A stretch of DNA of 64,000 nt from Acutalibacter muris (GCF_002201475.1 NZ_CP021422.1:3720001-3784000), one strand, 5' to 3'. Shown: positions 50,053 through 63,560, counted from the first letter of the stretch. The notes: generated by a model not told the origin, from the sequence alone. Numbers and translations are program-made.

Positions 50053-50088
50053 CAAAAAAGGGCACGGAGCCTCCCCGCTCCGTGTCCC
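50053..50088 (-). terminator. Terminator of the YabE-like gene
   Basis: Arms gggcacggagc / gctccgtgtccc with a 6-base loop; the minus strand ends in TTTTTTG. Confidence 0.85.
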
Positions 50089-50090
50089 TG

Positions 50091-51560
50091 TCATTGTAAA
50101 ATGTACAGCACCATTTCCCGCCGGCCTATAATACTGCACTCCTCCACCGTGTCATAGCAGAGGTCCGCTATGATCTCCCCGGCCATGCAGGCCCCGCCGG
50201 TGTCGCCCGCCACGCCGTATCCATAGATAATTTTGCCGTCCGGCGAAGCCACATACATCCTCGTGCCGTAGGGTATGATCTCTGGGTCCACTGCTATAAC
50301 GCCCCGCACAGCCTCCAACCCTATAGAGGTGGTGCCCCCTGGGATACAGTAGGCGGTGCAGGTGCCGGTTATGGCCTTTGAGTAGGATACCTCGTTGCCC
50401 CAGGGGTCGGTCAGCACACCCTCCTGGGCTGAAACAGACACTGACGGCTTCTTGCCGCCGGTGGGCGTTGGGTCCGGGGTAGCCCCGCTGCCGTCATCAA
50501 TAAACTCCAGCTTGGGGGCGGCGGTGGGCAGACCCGTCCCCCGCATGACTATCTGCTTCACCGGCTCGCTCTTTACCCTCTCAGAGAGCAGCTCCCTGCT
50601 CTCCAGCTCGCCGTCCACGTAGGTGGCGCGGTAGCAAAGCTCCTTCTCGCCCTTCAGTCCGGCGCTGAGCAGCTGGGTCTTTCCCTCTGCCAGCTCCCGG
50701 GAGGTTACATACTGGGTACCGTATTCTATATCCTGGGTCTCTTTTTCCTCCTTGACCTGCACCCGCTGTATGACTATCTTCATCCCGGCTGTAAGCCTGC
50801 GCCCCTTGGGGATATTTAAGCGGTCTCCTTCTCCAAGCGCAAAGCCGCATTTTTCTAGTGCTTCGCCTACGGTCCCGGAGGAGACCTTATAGCTGCCGGT
50901 CTTGCCGTCGGCTGTGACCGTAAAGGCCGTCAGCCGAGTGACGATGATCTCCATCCCGTCTGTCAGGGACGCGTCTATACTCTCATTACACGCCATATCC
51001 TCCGTAAACTTCAGTCCGGCTTCTTTGAGCGCCTCCGCGACCGTGCCGCCATAGAGCATAACCTTCTCAACATTTCCATCGAAGGCGACGGTAACATGGC
51101 AGCAACGCTTAATATCCACTGTAAGGTCAGCAGCAATCACCAGCTCCCTGTCCGGGGAAACTATATCCTCCTCCCCCAAGGTTATGCCGTTCTCTTTAAG
51201 CGCTTCCCCGACCGTTGCGCCCTTGCGGGCTGTAAAGGCCGTCGTCTCCCCCGCATCGGTCACCTTCATCTCCACACCCCGGAGTACGGTCAAAACGCAG
51301 GACTCTCCATCAAACTCGGTGGTATCTGACGGACCCAGCTCAGGCATACCCTGGCGTCTGGCAGCGGTCAGGAATAATTCAGGAGCCGCCTCTCCCGTCT
51401 TAACACTGTATGTACTCTCACCGTCCAGTACAGTGCCGGAAACAGAATAGGCGGTGGCTTTCATTACTGCCGCCGCAATAAGCACAAGGGCAAGCGCCCC
51501 TGCTGCGGCCAGGGCGGCAATCCGCAGGCATAGCTTTCTCTTTTGCTTTTTATAATACAT
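50091..51560 (-). CDS. YabE-like cell-wall protein with DUF348, G5 and 3D domains
   Basis: 489 residues from ATG 51560 after TAGGAGAAG. One N-terminal membrane helix (~12-35), three ubiquitin-like DUF348 repeats (each ending TVGEALKENGI / TVAEALKEAGL / TVGEALEKCGF), a G5 domain (~250-330) and a C-terminal 3D domain with its three aspartates in VIAVDPEIIPYGTRMY, GVAGDTGGA and IADLCYDT. It is the Firmicutes counterpart of resuscitation-promoting factors; the 3D domain is a lytic-transglycosylase-like (MltA-type) fold acting on peptidoglycan. Confidence 0.9.
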   Translation of the reverse strand: MYYKKQKRKLCLRIAALAAAGALALVLIAAAVMKATAYSVSGTVLDGESTYSVKTGEAAPELFLTAARRQGMPELGPSDTTEFDGESCVLTVLRGVEMKVTDAGETTAFTARKGATVGEALKENGITLGEEDIVSPDRELVIAADLTVDIKRCCHVTVAFDGNVEKVMLYGGTVAEALKEAGLKFTEDMACNESIDASLTDGMEIIVTRLTAFTVTADGKTGSYKVSSGTVGEALEKCGFALGEGDRLNIPKGRRLTAGMKIVIQRVQVKEEKETQDIEYGTQYVTSRELAEGKTQLLSAGLKGEKELCYRATYVDGELESRELLSERVKSEPVKQIVMRGTGLPTAAPKLEFIDDGSGATPDPTPTGGKKPSVSVSAQEGVLTDPWGNEVSYSKAITGTCTAYCIPGGTTSIGLEAVRGVIAVDPEIIPYGTRMYVASPDGKIIYGYGVAGDTGGACMAGEIIADLCYDTVEECSIIGRREMVLYILQ

Positions 51561-51658
51561 CTCTTCTCCTAACTGATCTGCTTTTTGCTTTTCTATCTTA
51601 TCATAATTGACCGTAAATGTAAAGCTTTCTGGAAAGCATAGGTATTTTAAAAAGTAAA

Positions 51659-51690
51659 ACCCCGGAAACCGTAGGCTTCCAGGGGTCTTT
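51659..51690 (-). terminator. Terminator of rplM-rpsI
   Basis: Arms acccc(t)ggaa / ttcc(a)ggggt form an imperfect stem just past the rpsI stop, with TTTTACTTTTT on the minus strand. Confidence 0.8.
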
Positions 51691-51698
51691 TCCAAAAT

Positions 51699-52100
51699 TC
51701 AGCGCTTTGAGAACTGGGGAGCGCGGCGGGCGGCCTTCAGGCCGTACTTCTTGCGTTCCTTCATTCTGGGGTCGCGGGTCAGGAATCCGGCCTTCTTCAG
51801 GGTGGGGCGCAGATTCTCGCCGTCGAACTGTAACAACGCGCGGGCCACTCCGTGACGGATGGCGCCGGCCTGTCCCGTAACGCCGCCGCCGGCTACCCGG
51901 CAAACGATATCGAATTTCTGGTCGGTATTGGTCAGGGCCAGGGGCTGGCGGACAATATACTTCAGAGTATCAAGGCCAAAGTAATCGTCGATATCCCGGT
52001 CATTGATGGTGACCTTTCCTGTGCCCTGGTAAAGGCGGACACGAGCCACGGAGCTCTTTCTCCTGCCTGTTCCGTAGAAATAAGGTGCGGTTTCATACAT
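51699..52100 (-). CDS. rpsI: 30S ribosomal protein S9
   Basis: 133 residues, the usual length. Typical motifs: [15 protein letters not shown] at the N-terminus, [22 protein letters not shown] in the middle and the C-terminal [17 protein letters not shown] whose last residues contact the P-site tRNA. Co-transcribed with rplM 16 bp upstream, the standard order. Confidence 0.97.
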   Translation of the reverse strand: MYETAPYFYGTGRRKSSVARVRLYQGTGKVTINDRDIDDYFGLDTLKYIVRQPLALTNTDQKFDIVCRVAGGGVTGQAGAIRHGVARALLQFDGENLRPTLKKAGFLTRDPRMKERKKYGLKAARRAPQFSKR

Positions 52101-52116
52101 AGCTCAACATCCTCCT

Positions 52117-52545
52117 TTACATATTCCAAGCTTCCGGCTTCTGGGCCGCGTGCTTATGGTCCGAGCCGGCGTACAGACGCAGACGGGACATGGCGCTTCT
52201 CCCAAGGGAGTTGGACGGCACCATCCCCTTGACGGCCAGCTGCATTGCGAGCTCCGGCTTGGTCTTCATCAAAGCGTCATAACGCGTCGCCTTGAGATGG
52301 CCGATATACCCGGTGTGGCGGTAATAATACTTCTTCTCCGCCTTGCCGCCGGTAAGGACGGCGTCCTTGCAGTTCACGATGATGACGTGGTCGCCGCAGT
52401 CCACATGGGGCGCGAAGGTGACCTTATGCTTGCCGCGGAGCAGTACCGCAGCCTGGGCCGCCACCCGGCCCAAAGGCTTGCCGGCAGCGTCGATAACGTA
52501 CCACTTACGCTCGACTTCCCCGGCCTTAGGCATCGTAGTTGACAT
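52117..52545 (-). CDS. rplM: 50S ribosomal protein L13
   Basis: 142 residues, normal length. Motifs: RKWYVIDAAGKPLGRVAAQ, LRGKHKVTFAPHVDCGDHVI and KGMVPSNSLGRSAMSRLRLY. First gene of the rplM-rpsI operon; a promoter is at 52593-52621. Confidence 0.97.
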   Translation of the reverse strand: MSTTMPKAGEVERKWYVIDAAGKPLGRVAAQAAVLLRGKHKVTFAPHVDCGDHVIIVNCKDAVLTGGKAEKKYYYRHTGYIGHLKATRYDALMKTKPELAMQLAVKGMVPSNSLGRSAMSRLRLYAGSDHKHAAQKPEAWNM

Positions 52546-52592
52546 AGCTTAAACCTCCAAACTTTCACTGCCTTCTTTCTTGATACCTGTTG

Positions 52593-52621
52593 ATGATATC
52601 ACAAGTTCTCCCGTCTGTCAA
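52593..52621 (-). promoter_or_regulatory. Promoter of rplM-rpsI
   Basis: On the minus strand TTGACA (52616-52621), a 17-base spacer and TATCAT (52593-52598). The ~45-base leader does not show a clear autoregulatory fold. Confidence 0.75.
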
Positions 52622-52747
52622 CAGCTTTTCCCAATTTTTTAATCGGCTCCCAGACTAACTCGTTTTTTCTCCCTGTTAAGCCTATTTTGCTCTTATTTTC
52701 TCTTCTGCCATTTTGCATATGAGCTCCGCCCAGTTCTTTTTTAAAAT

Positions 52748-52782
52748 GAAAAAGACGGCTTCTAAATGAAGCCGTCTTTTTA
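52748..52782 (-). terminator. Terminator of 5S rRNA copy 1
   Basis: Arms aaaaagacggcttc / gaagccgtcttttt around a short loop, directly after the 5S 3' end. Confidence 0.85.
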
Positions 52783-52783
52783 T

Positions 52784-52900
<117 letters not shown>

Positions 52901-52931
52901 TATTGCTGTCGGTCTTCCCGACTGCTTGAAT

Positions 52932-52960
52932 ATAATACCACAATCGATTTTAAAATGCAA
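52932..52960 (-). promoter_or_regulatory. Promoter of 5S copy 1
   Basis: On the minus strand TTGCAT (52955-52960), 17 bases, TATTAT (52932-52937), ~30 bases before the mature 5' end. It belongs to a repeated unit shared with copy 2. Confidence 0.8.
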
Positions 52961-53086
52961 GCCCTTTTTTGAATTTTTCCGAATTTCTTTTCCTTTTATG
53001 AATATATTGTATGTCTGCTTTATTATATCCACATTCTATTGTATGCAGGCAGCCTAGTAGAATTTATTGGGAAACCTTCTGGTAAG

Positions 53087-53121
53087 TAAAAGAGACAGCC
53101 TCTATCAAGGCTGTCTCTTAG
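53087..53121 (-). terminator. Terminator of 5S rRNA copy 2
   Basis: Arms aagagacagcct / aggctgtctctt around a short loop, directly after the second 5S. Confidence 0.8.
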
Positions 53122-53122
53122 T

Positions 53123-53239
<117 letters not shown>

Positions 53240-53270
53240 TATCGCTGTCGGTCTTCCCGACTGCTTAAAT

Positions 53271-53299
53271 ATAATACCACAATTGATTTTAAAATGCAA
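53271..53299 (-). promoter_or_regulatory. Promoter of 5S copy 2
   Basis: On the minus strand TTGCAT (53294-53299), 17 bases, TATTAT (53271-53276), as for copy 1. The region up to the next gene at 53518 is AT-rich and otherwise featureless, apart from that gene's own promoter. Confidence 0.8.
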
Positions 53300-53441
53300 G
53301 CCCTTTTTTCAAAATTTTTAAAATATTTTCCTGATGCAGCCTATATGGCTTTCTAATAAATATAAACCACTAGATATATGTTATATCTTAGCTGAAGATA
53401 AGCTCATATCCCTTTGTCAGAAACCGTTAAGAATAAAATTC

Positions 53442-53470
53442 TTGACTTGCCCCCTGCAATGCCTTAAACT
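53442..53470 (+). promoter_or_regulatory. Promoter of the 53518 gene
   Basis: TTGACT (53442-53447), 17-base spacer, TAAACT (53465-53470), then an AAAGGAGG ribosome site before the ATG. Confidence 0.7.
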
Positions 53471-53517
53471 ATGAGTATAGATTCTTTATTAGGCTGAATA
53501 TAAAGGAGGCTTTTTCT

Positions 53518-54129
53518 ATGAAAAAAGGTAAGTTCGGCATCGTTCTATGTTTCTATCCCATCGCGGCCTTTGCCGCCGTTATTCTCGATTCACCTCTTAT
53601 CTGCCTGCTCTTTGCTATGGCTGCCATTTTCCTTGAAAAGGACGAATGGGCCGGGCGGCAGACCCTTCAGGCCTGTATGCTTTCCGTCGTGGTGTTTTTC
53701 TTTAACCAGGCTGTGAGCCTGGTCAATCTGGTGCACATACCGTATATTTCGGCTTTCCTGTCTGTGATTGCCACTATCGCCTTTGTGCTGGTTTACCTAG
53801 CCGCTATTGTGCTCTCCCTTCTTGGCCTCCTCCGAGTGCGCAAGGAGGAGGAAGCCAATCTCCCGCTGTTCTCTGAGCTTGCCTACCACATCTATGGCAA
53901 GAGCAAGCCAAAGCCCGTGGCTCCGCCTGTCCAACAACAGTATCCCGTGGCCTATGGCGTTCCTCAGCAGCCTATGCAGCCCCCACAGCAGCCATATCCC
54001 CAGCAGAATGTGTATCCTGCCGCCCCCCAATATGCCCCGCCGGTGGCCGTACAGCAGCCCCAGGAGCCGCAGCCCTTGAATCCCCAGCAGCCGCCACACG
54101 ATCTTGGGTCCAATGGGCCCGCCGTTTGA
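53518..54129 (+). CDS. Membrane protein with proline/glutamine-rich tail
   Basis: 203 residues with AAAGGAGG. Four hydrophobic helices in the first ~105 residues (FGIVLCFYPIAAFAAVIL, LICLLFAMAAIFLE, ACMLSVVVFFFNQAVSL, FLSVIATIAFVLVYLAAIVLSLLG) and a ~75-residue cytoplasmic tail dominated by Pro, Gln, Tyr and Val (QQPMQPPQQPYPQQN). The first half resembles DUF4870-type small membrane proteins (amphipathic WAGRQTLQA between helices), tentatively. Function unknown. It precedes a DHHW-like protein gene by 49 bp. Confidence 0.7.
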   Translation: MKKGKFGIVLCFYPIAAFAAVILDSPLICLLFAMAAIFLEKDEWAGRQTLQACMLSVVVFFFNQAVSLVNLVHIPYISAFLSVIATIAFVLVYLAAIVLSLLGLLRVRKEEEANLPLFSELAYHIYGKSKPKPVAPPVQQQYPVAYGVPQQPMQPPQQPYPQQNVYPAAPQYAPPVAVQQPQEPQPLNPQQPPHDLGSNGPAV

Positions 54130-54178
54130 ACGGCGCTGCAAAATCCTTTAACTATCGCCCGGAAAGGGGGCATTTATC

Positions 54179-55381
54179 ATGGAGCAGCGTGAATATATCC
54201 GCCGGCGCGGCGGCGGTCCGGTCCGCAGGCCCAGCCGCCACAATGGCCCGCCGCGCTTCCTATGGTTGCTGCTGGCTCTGGTTGTCCTTGCGGGGGTTGC
54301 GGCGCTGGTCTATTTCCTAAATAGAAACGCGGAGGACGACGGCGATAGCCAGTCTTCCTCTCCGGCTCCCTCCTCGGCCGTCTCTGCCCCCTTTGAGGAC
54401 GAGCCTGCTTCGGCCCTGGAAACCCCAGCGCCCACTCCTGCCGCCGCTCTGCCCGACCAGCTCTACCCGGATTCCGAGCCCTCCGACATGGGGAGCTTTA
54501 TGATAGCCGGGGGATGTGGGTATGATTATTACCACTTTAATGAGGAAACCACCAACAGTTATATCCTAGCGGTCAGCGACGCGGCCGAAAGCCTTTCGTC
54601 TTCTGTAAATTTCTACAGCATGGTAATACCAACAAGCATGGACGTTATGCTTCAGGAGAGCTACCTCACTGAAAACAGTATAAACAGCAGCGACCAGCGC
54701 AAGGCAATAGACGACTATATCTATCCTTCTATTTCCGCTATTAACTCCTCTGTAAAGACTGTACCCCTTTTTACTCCACTCCGGGAGCACTGCGACGAAT
54801 ACATATATTTCCACAGTGACCGCACCTGGACCCAGCTGGGCGCGTACTATGCCTACCGCTCCTTCTGCTCTGCAAAGGGTATCGAGCCCGCCGCGCTGGA
54901 CAGTTTTACCAAGCAGGAATACGAGGGCTTTTCCGGCGGTTTCTACAGCGAGTCCACCAGCGGCGCACTATATGACGACACGGTGGAGGCCTATTTCCCC
55001 GGTGGAAACACCAGCATGAATTTCACCGACAGCGACGGCGTCGAATATGAGGACTGGTCGGTGATTTCTGACGGCGATGGCTATGACTCCTCACTGTTAT
55101 ATCTGATTTTTGCCGCCGGTGACCAGCCCTATAAGGTGCTGGAAAACAGCGACATAACCGACAACTCTGCCTGTGTCGTAGTGCAGGACTCCTTCGGCAA
55201 TTATTTTATCCCCTTCCTGACTCAGCACTATCAAAAGGTTTATGTGGTGGACTATAGCCGCTATAGCAACAGCGTGCCGGAGCTCGTCAACGAGTCGGGG
55301 GCAACAGATGTTATTCTTTTAACAAATGTTATTGCCACCAGCAGTTCATCAGCAGTGGAGAGCTTACAGAGCATTTTCTAA
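54179..55381 (+). CDS. DHHW/SGNH-like membrane-anchored protein, altered active site
   Basis: 400 residues. Basic N-terminus, one membrane helix (~27-47), a Ser/Pro/Ala-rich linker (~50-90) and an extracytoplasmic domain resembling DHHW/AlgX-type acyltransferase-esterases: YFHSDRTWTQLGAYYAY corresponds to the DHHWT-x-x-GA-x-x-Y motif but reads D-R-T-W, and VVQDSFGNYFIPFLTQHY carries the DS nucleophile region. The His of the usual Asp-x-His pair is missing, so activity is uncertain. In related gene sets these proteins pair with MBOAT O-acyltransferases, none of which is here. A terminator follows. Confidence 0.7.
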   Translation: MEQREYIRRRGGGPVRRPSRHNGPPRFLWLLLALVVLAGVAALVYFLNRNAEDDGDSQSSSPAPSSAVSAPFEDEPASALETPAPTPAAALPDQLYPDSEPSDMGSFMIAGGCGYDYYHFNEETTNSYILAVSDAAESLSSSVNFYSMVIPTSMDVMLQESYLTENSINSSDQRKAIDDYIYPSISAINSSVKTVPLFTPLREHCDEYIYFHSDRTWTQLGAYYAYRSFCSAKGIEPAALDSFTKQEYEGFSGGFYSESTSGALYDDTVEAYFPGGNTSMNFTDSDGVEYEDWSVISDGDGYDSSLLYLIFAAGDQPYKVLENSDITDNSACVVVQDSFGNYFIPFLTQHYQKVYVVDYSRYSNSVPELVNESGATDVILLTNVIATSSSSAVESLQSIF

Positions 55382-55394
55382 GATTGTGCATAAT

Positions 55395-55434
55395 AAAAGC
55401 AGGACAGCTTAAATAAGGAGCTGTCCTGCTTTTT
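55395..55434. terminator. Bidirectional terminator
   Basis: Arms aaaagcaggacagct / agctgtcctgctttt form a 15-bp stem between convergent genes. Confidence 0.9.
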
Positions 55435-55435
55435 A

Positions 55436-56245
55436 TTATTTAACGGCAACTGCCATAAAATGCGGGCTATAGCCTAAGACTGATGGCTCTGATTCCGTAA
55501 GCCGCAGCAGCTCCAACAGGCGCTCGCGGCTGGTCGGGTCTTCCCATTTCGCGTTCAGGTTCGGGGTCGGCCAAATTATACCCTCGATTGCCAGCACTTC
55601 ACTTACATTAAAACCGCTCTCCGAAAGCTCTGCGGCAAAGGTCTCCGGCGTGTGGAAGTACGCCTCGGCAATAAAGTTGGGATATTTCTCCAGCCTATGG
55701 TGCTCGCCTTTAATGAGCTCGCCGCGAAGCATATTCATATAGACCTCATCGTCAATGAAGTTATTAGCGGTACGATAGACAGAGAGGGCCCACGTGGCAG
55801 AACTGAACTTTGAAATGCCCGTGGCAATCAGTAGACCGCCCGGGCGCAGGACACGGTACGCTTCACAGAGGGCCTTGAGCCGCTCCTCTTTATCCATCAG
55901 GTGGTATAAGGGTCCCATGAGCAACAGAGCGTCACAGGAGCCCTCCTGAACAGGCAGAGCGCGTGCGTCCGCAGCAGCAGCATAGTAGTGGGCTGTCTGG
56001 TGCTCCTTAGCATATTGAACGGCCGAGGGTGCAAGCTCATATAGTGAAACCGTACACCCTTTGGCGGCAAGCCAGTCAGAGTAATACCCGATACCGCCGC
56101 CCACGTCATAGACGGTCATGCCTGGCTTGATAAAGCGCGAAATAAGTTCCTTGGTGCGCGCGGCTTCAATAATTCCCAGGCCGCGCTCAAGACGGCCTAT
56201 CTCCGCGCCGTTTTCGTAGAAATCGAATACTTCCGTTTTATTCAT
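55436..56245 (-). CDS. SAM-dependent class I methyltransferase
   Basis: 269 residues. Motif I is VYDVGGGIGYYSDWLA (residues 45-60), followed by CTVSLYELAPSAVQYAKE (motif II, acidic ribose ligand), CDALLLMGPLYHL (motif IV) and EAYRVLRPGGLLIATG (motif post-I/VI). A Methyltransf_11/25-type enzyme, probably acting on a small molecule; substrate unknown. Located 27 bp from a GNAT gene in the same orientation. Confidence 0.88.
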   Translation of the reverse strand: MNKTEVFDFYENGAEIGRLERGLGIIEAARTKELISRFIKPGMTVYDVGGGIGYYSDWLAAKGCTVSLYELAPSAVQYAKEHQTAHYYAAAADARALPVQEGSCDALLLMGPLYHLMDKEERLKALCEAYRVLRPGGLLIATGISKFSSATWALSVYRTANNFIDDEVYMNMLRGELIKGEHHRLEKYPNFIAEAYFHTPETFAAELSESGFNVSEVLAIEGIIWPTPNLNAKWEDPTSRERLLELLRLTESEPSVLGYSPHFMAVAVK

Positions 56246-56272
56246 AATTGACCTCGCAGAATAAGATATAGT

Positions 56273-56728
56273 CTATACGGTCTCTGTTTTAATGACGCGG
56301 AAACCGTTTTGGGAATAGAGCTCAAGGGCCCCACGATTCCAGTCCGCAACATGGAGCATGATGGGCGAGACGCCCATATGCTGCATACGGGCCACTGCAA
56401 AGCGCAGCAGCCCCTGACCATATCCTTTCCGCCTATATTGTCTGGCTACTATCAGGTCGTCTATCTCATTGTTATAGATAGCTATGGAACCTGCCAGTCG
56501 GCCATCTATCTCAAGAAGGAAGATATTTTCTGATTTTTTTAGGAGCCTCTCCCTGGTATCACAGCATTCTATAGGGTACACCCCTAGGGCCTGACGCATA
56601 TCTGTAAAGCAGTCATTATAAATTTCTCTATATGCCGGATAGTCTGAATCAAGATAGCTGCGGATCTCCAGGAAGGGAGGATTCACTTCTCCGCCCATAT
56701 ATTGCATTGTGTGCGCCACGACACTCAT
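56273..56728 (-). CDS. GNAT-family N-acetyltransferase
   Basis: 151 residues; AGGAGATG site. GNAT core: RLAGSIAIYNNEIDDLIVARQYRRKGYGQGLLRFAVARM, with the acetyl-CoA-binding Q/R-x-x-G-x-G/A motif (RRKGYGQG), and LHVADWNRGALELYSQNGFRVI. Substrate unknown. It lies between a methyltransferase and a membrane-protein gene, likely one operon. Confidence 0.88.
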   Translation of the reverse strand: MSVVAHTMQYMGGEVNPPFLEIRSYLDSDYPAYREIYNDCFTDMRQALGVYPIECCDTRERLLKKSENIFLLEIDGRLAGSIAIYNNEIDDLIVARQYRRKGYGQGLLRFAVARMQHMGVSPIMLHVADWNRGALELYSQNGFRVIKTETV

Positions 56729-56734
56729 ATAAAT

Positions 56735-57232
56735 TCATCTCCTGCCGTCATTTTTAAATGTTAAGCTCCTTTTATGCTGGATATGTATTCCGATATGCCC
56801 TATACCCAGCGCCAGCGCGGCCAGCACTAACCAAATAACCCGCCCATATATCCCAAGAAACAGGAAAGCAAGTACCGGCAGAGTCGCTCCGGCAACAGGG
56901 ATACCCAGGAAACTGCTATAGAAGTCCCGGAGCTCCTTTTTACTTCTAAAGTACCCTGCCCACCACAATATGTACATCGCCATGAAGGCAAAGGCTATGA
57001 TAAGCCACCAAGTCCAACTTGTCCATCCATGGAAATTGAGGTCGTCAAATATCAGGGCAAGCGTGGTTGTCAATATCTCCCCAGCCCTCTCAAATGCTAA
57101 CAGAATTTTATTCTCTCCCTCCGGGGAATACCCCTCCGGCATATTTCGTGTCCATGCGATGTTAGGGATAAATAGCATCAGCAGGAAAATCAAGCCCACA
57201 TATGAAAATCCAAGATGGCCCATCAAATGCAT
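56735..57232 (-). CDS. Integral membrane protein of unknown function
   Basis: About 165 residues from ATG 57232 (or ATG 57223); GGAGG lies just upstream, the 57223 start having the better spacing. Five hydrophobic helices: GFSYVGLIFLLMLFIPNIAW, WTWWLIIAFAFMAMYILWWA, GATLPVLAFLFLGIYG, RVIWLVLAALALGIGHIGI among them. The layout (NMPEGY ... DDLNF ... FYSSFLGIPVAGATLPVLAF) occurs in a clostridial family of unannotated membrane proteins. First gene after the rRNA operon's end on this strand. Confidence 0.65.
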   Translation of the reverse strand: MHLMGHLGFSYVGLIFLLMLFIPNIAWTRNMPEGYSPEGENKILLAFERAGEILTTTLALIFDDLNFHGWTSWTWWLIIAFAFMAMYILWWAGYFRSKKELRDFYSSFLGIPVAGATLPVLAFLFLGIYGRVIWLVLAALALGIGHIGIHIQHKRSLTFKNDGRR

Positions 57233-57373
57233 ACACCTCCAATATATTGAAAAAACAGCCCATCCGACTGGATGGACTGAACCTTTCATATTTTACCTTT
57301 AGAGTAAAACTCATATACCCTAAAAACTGGATAAAGCTAGGAAAGGAATCGAAAAAAGGGTGGGAACAAATAT

Positions 57374-60202
<2,829 letters not shown>

Positions 60203-60441
60203 ATGTGTTCTCATAAAGTTTCGCTTTGAATAAGCTTTACTTTACCCTTTAGAAATTGCAGTTCTCACCTTAACAAGTCATGAGCTGCATAGCAACTCAA
60301 AAGACTATATCTCAGTTAAAACTCTCGATTTCTGTCTTCTTCGCTTTATCCAGTTTTCAAGGTACACCTGACTTGACTCCGCTTACGCTCCGTCAAGTCG
60401 TCAAGTTTCCCTCTGTAGGAAAACCTTTGGCCTTTCGGCCT
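60203..60441 (-). other. Spacer between tRNA-Ile and 23S rRNA
   Basis: No gene. Contains short complementary and AT-rich stretches (e.g. around 60350-60420) like the processing stems that flank rRNAs. Confidence 0.6.
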
Positions 60442-60518
60442 TGGTGGGCTTAAGTGGACTCGAACCACCGACCTCACGCTTATCAGGCGTGTGCTCTAAC
60501 CTGCTGAGCTATAAGCCC
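60442..60518 (-). tRNA. tRNA-Ile (GAT anticodon)
   Basis: 77 nt with encoded CCA. Acceptor GGGCTTA/TAAGCCC, anticodon loop CTGATAA giving GAT, T arm GTTCGAGTC. Second tRNA in the rRNA spacer. Confidence 0.95.
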
Positions 60519-60548
60519 ATAAGTTTGGGTTTTGTCTACTCTCTGCCC

Positions 60549-60624
60549 TGGTGGAGATGAACGGGTTCGAACCGATGACCCCCTGCTTGCAAAGCAGGTG
60601 CTCTCCCAGCTGAGCTACACCCCC
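60549..60624 (-). tRNA. tRNA-Ala (TGC anticodon)
   Basis: 76 nt with encoded CCA. Acceptor GGGGGTG paired with CATCTCC (with wobble), anticodon loop TTTGCAA giving TGC, T arm GTTCGAACC. It follows 16S directly, so the spacer order is Ala then Ile. Confidence 0.95.
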
Positions 60625-60784
60625 ATACTCGAAAGGTGTTCCCTTTCCTCTCCTGAAAGCTCTCTGCGACTTGGCGCTTCTGCGCCAATGCCGGAGGGCC
60701 TTCAAAATTAAACAACGAATCCGGTTTCTCGACTCCGTGCCGACCTAGGATGTTAGACCAAGTCATTCCTCAGTCAGTTCTCCA

Positions 60785-62320
<1,536 letters not shown>

Positions 62321-62675
62321 TATGGTATCTAAAAGCGTCTCCACTCTTAAATCAATCTTAGAGCTTTAATTTAGCTCGTTGCGAAGCGTCTAGCTTCTCT
62401 GCAGATTTCTAAGGTTCTGCTTCCTCACTCCAAGAGTATTCACTCTCAGAATTCACGGGTCGTTCTTCCTTCTTCGTTGTTTAATTTTCAAGGTCCTCGG
62501 ACATTACCTTCGCTGACGCTCCGGTAAGTCCCGGAGTTTCCCTCAGCCGCGAAGCGGCTGCCTTTTCCTGCGGAAAAGTACCGGTAAACTCCTGCGCTCT
62601 ACGCTCCCCTTTTCGGCTTGCTCGGCTTTCGCTCTCGTTCGCCTTTTTTCGGGCCGCTCTCTCGAGCGCTTGACT
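62321..62675 (-). other. 16S leader region
   Basis: No protein gene. It contains the transcribed rRNA leader; the segment ttgaaaattaaacaacga near 62475 recurs in the 16S-23S spacer near 60705, as expected for boxes or processing stems flanking 16S. Confidence 0.6.
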
Positions 62676-62704
62676 ATCTTACCACACTACTCCCCGTTTG
62701 TCAA
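62676..62704 (-). promoter_or_regulatory. rRNA operon promoter
   Basis: On the minus strand TTGACA (62699-62704), a 17-base spacer and TAAGAT (62676-62681), with an AT-rich, A-tract upstream region (62705-62780) like a UP element. It lies ~350 bases before 16S. Confidence 0.8.
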
Positions 62705-62857
62705 CACCTTTTTTTAAATTTTTTTCGACTTTTTTCATTTTTCTATATCTTGACGTTTTTTTACATTTTTTTCCAATATATAGAGCGGTATCCTTTGGTT
62801 TCCAGGCATACTTTTGCTTGTCCCTCATAAAATTATTCTATAAAGGGGTGTATCTTT

Positions 62858-63559
62858 ATGAAAACGGAAAAGAAAAAAATTTTTGTAATGTTCTGGCGCA
62901 CAGGAGTTATTATCCTTGTAAATCTAATGATAATGGCAATGCTGCTGAACAGCGGCGGAGCCAAGGCGCTCTCTAAATACGGCTCTACCGGCAGTGAGGT
63001 CACTCAGATACAGCAGCGCCTTCAGGAGCTTGGCTATGACCCCGGCACAGCTGACGGTATCTACGGAACACGTACCAAAAACGCGGTTATTTCCTTTCAG
63101 CGGGATTATGGTCTTTCCGACGACGGCATCGCCGGCCCCAAAACTCTTGAGGCCCTGGGCCTATCGGGGGGCGGAGGTTCCGGCGGTGGAAACTATGGAG
63201 GATTTTCTGAAAGCGATATACAGCTGCTTGCAAAGATAATATCGGCCGAATCCCGGGGTGAGCCGTACCAGGGACAGGTGGCGGTGGGCGCAGTTATAAT
63301 GAACCGTATTGCCCATCCCTCCTTTCCCAACACGCTCTCCGGGGTCATTTACCAGGAGGGTGCCTTTTCCTGCCTGTATGACGGCGGAGTAAACGCCGCC
63401 GTGGCAGATTCCGCGTATCAGGCGGCCCGTGAGGCCATTAACGGCTCTGACCCCACAGGCGGAGCCATATACTATTACAACCCGGCTAAGACCACAAATA
63501 AATGGATATGGTCCCGGCAGGTAGTCGCCGTTATAGGCGCGCATAACTTCGCTATATAA
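62858..63559 (+). CDS. sleB: SleB-type spore cortex-lytic enzyme
   Basis: 233 residues with AAAGGGGTG upstream. A signal/anchor helix (~10-31), a peptidoglycan-binding repeat (~42-100: SEVTQIQQRLQELGYDPG, GPKTLEALGL), a Gly-rich linker and a SleB/CwlJ hydrolase domain with ISAESRGEPYQGQVAVGAV holding the catalytic Glu131, and NRIAHPSFPNTLSGVIYQ. SleB is a lytic transglycosylase that degrades muramic-delta-lactam cortex during germination. It supports a spore-forming host; no ypeB partner is in view. Confidence 0.92.
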   Translation: MKTEKKKIFVMFWRTGVIILVNLMIMAMLLNSGGAKALSKYGSTGSEVTQIQQRLQELGYDPGTADGIYGTRTKNAVISFQRDYGLSDDGIAGPKTLEALGLSGGGGSGGGNYGGFSESDIQLLAKIISAESRGEPYQGQVAVGAVIMNRIAHPSFPNTLSGVIYQEGAFSCLYDGGVNAAVADSAYQAAREAINGSDPTGGAIYYYNPAKTTNKWIWSRQVVAVIGAHNFAI

Positions 63560-63560
63560 T

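Noticed and set aside
53950..54080. Pro/Gln-rich coding stretch considered as a tandem DNA repeat
   Set aside because: The codons are irregular and no fixed period is seen; it is a low-complexity protein tail.
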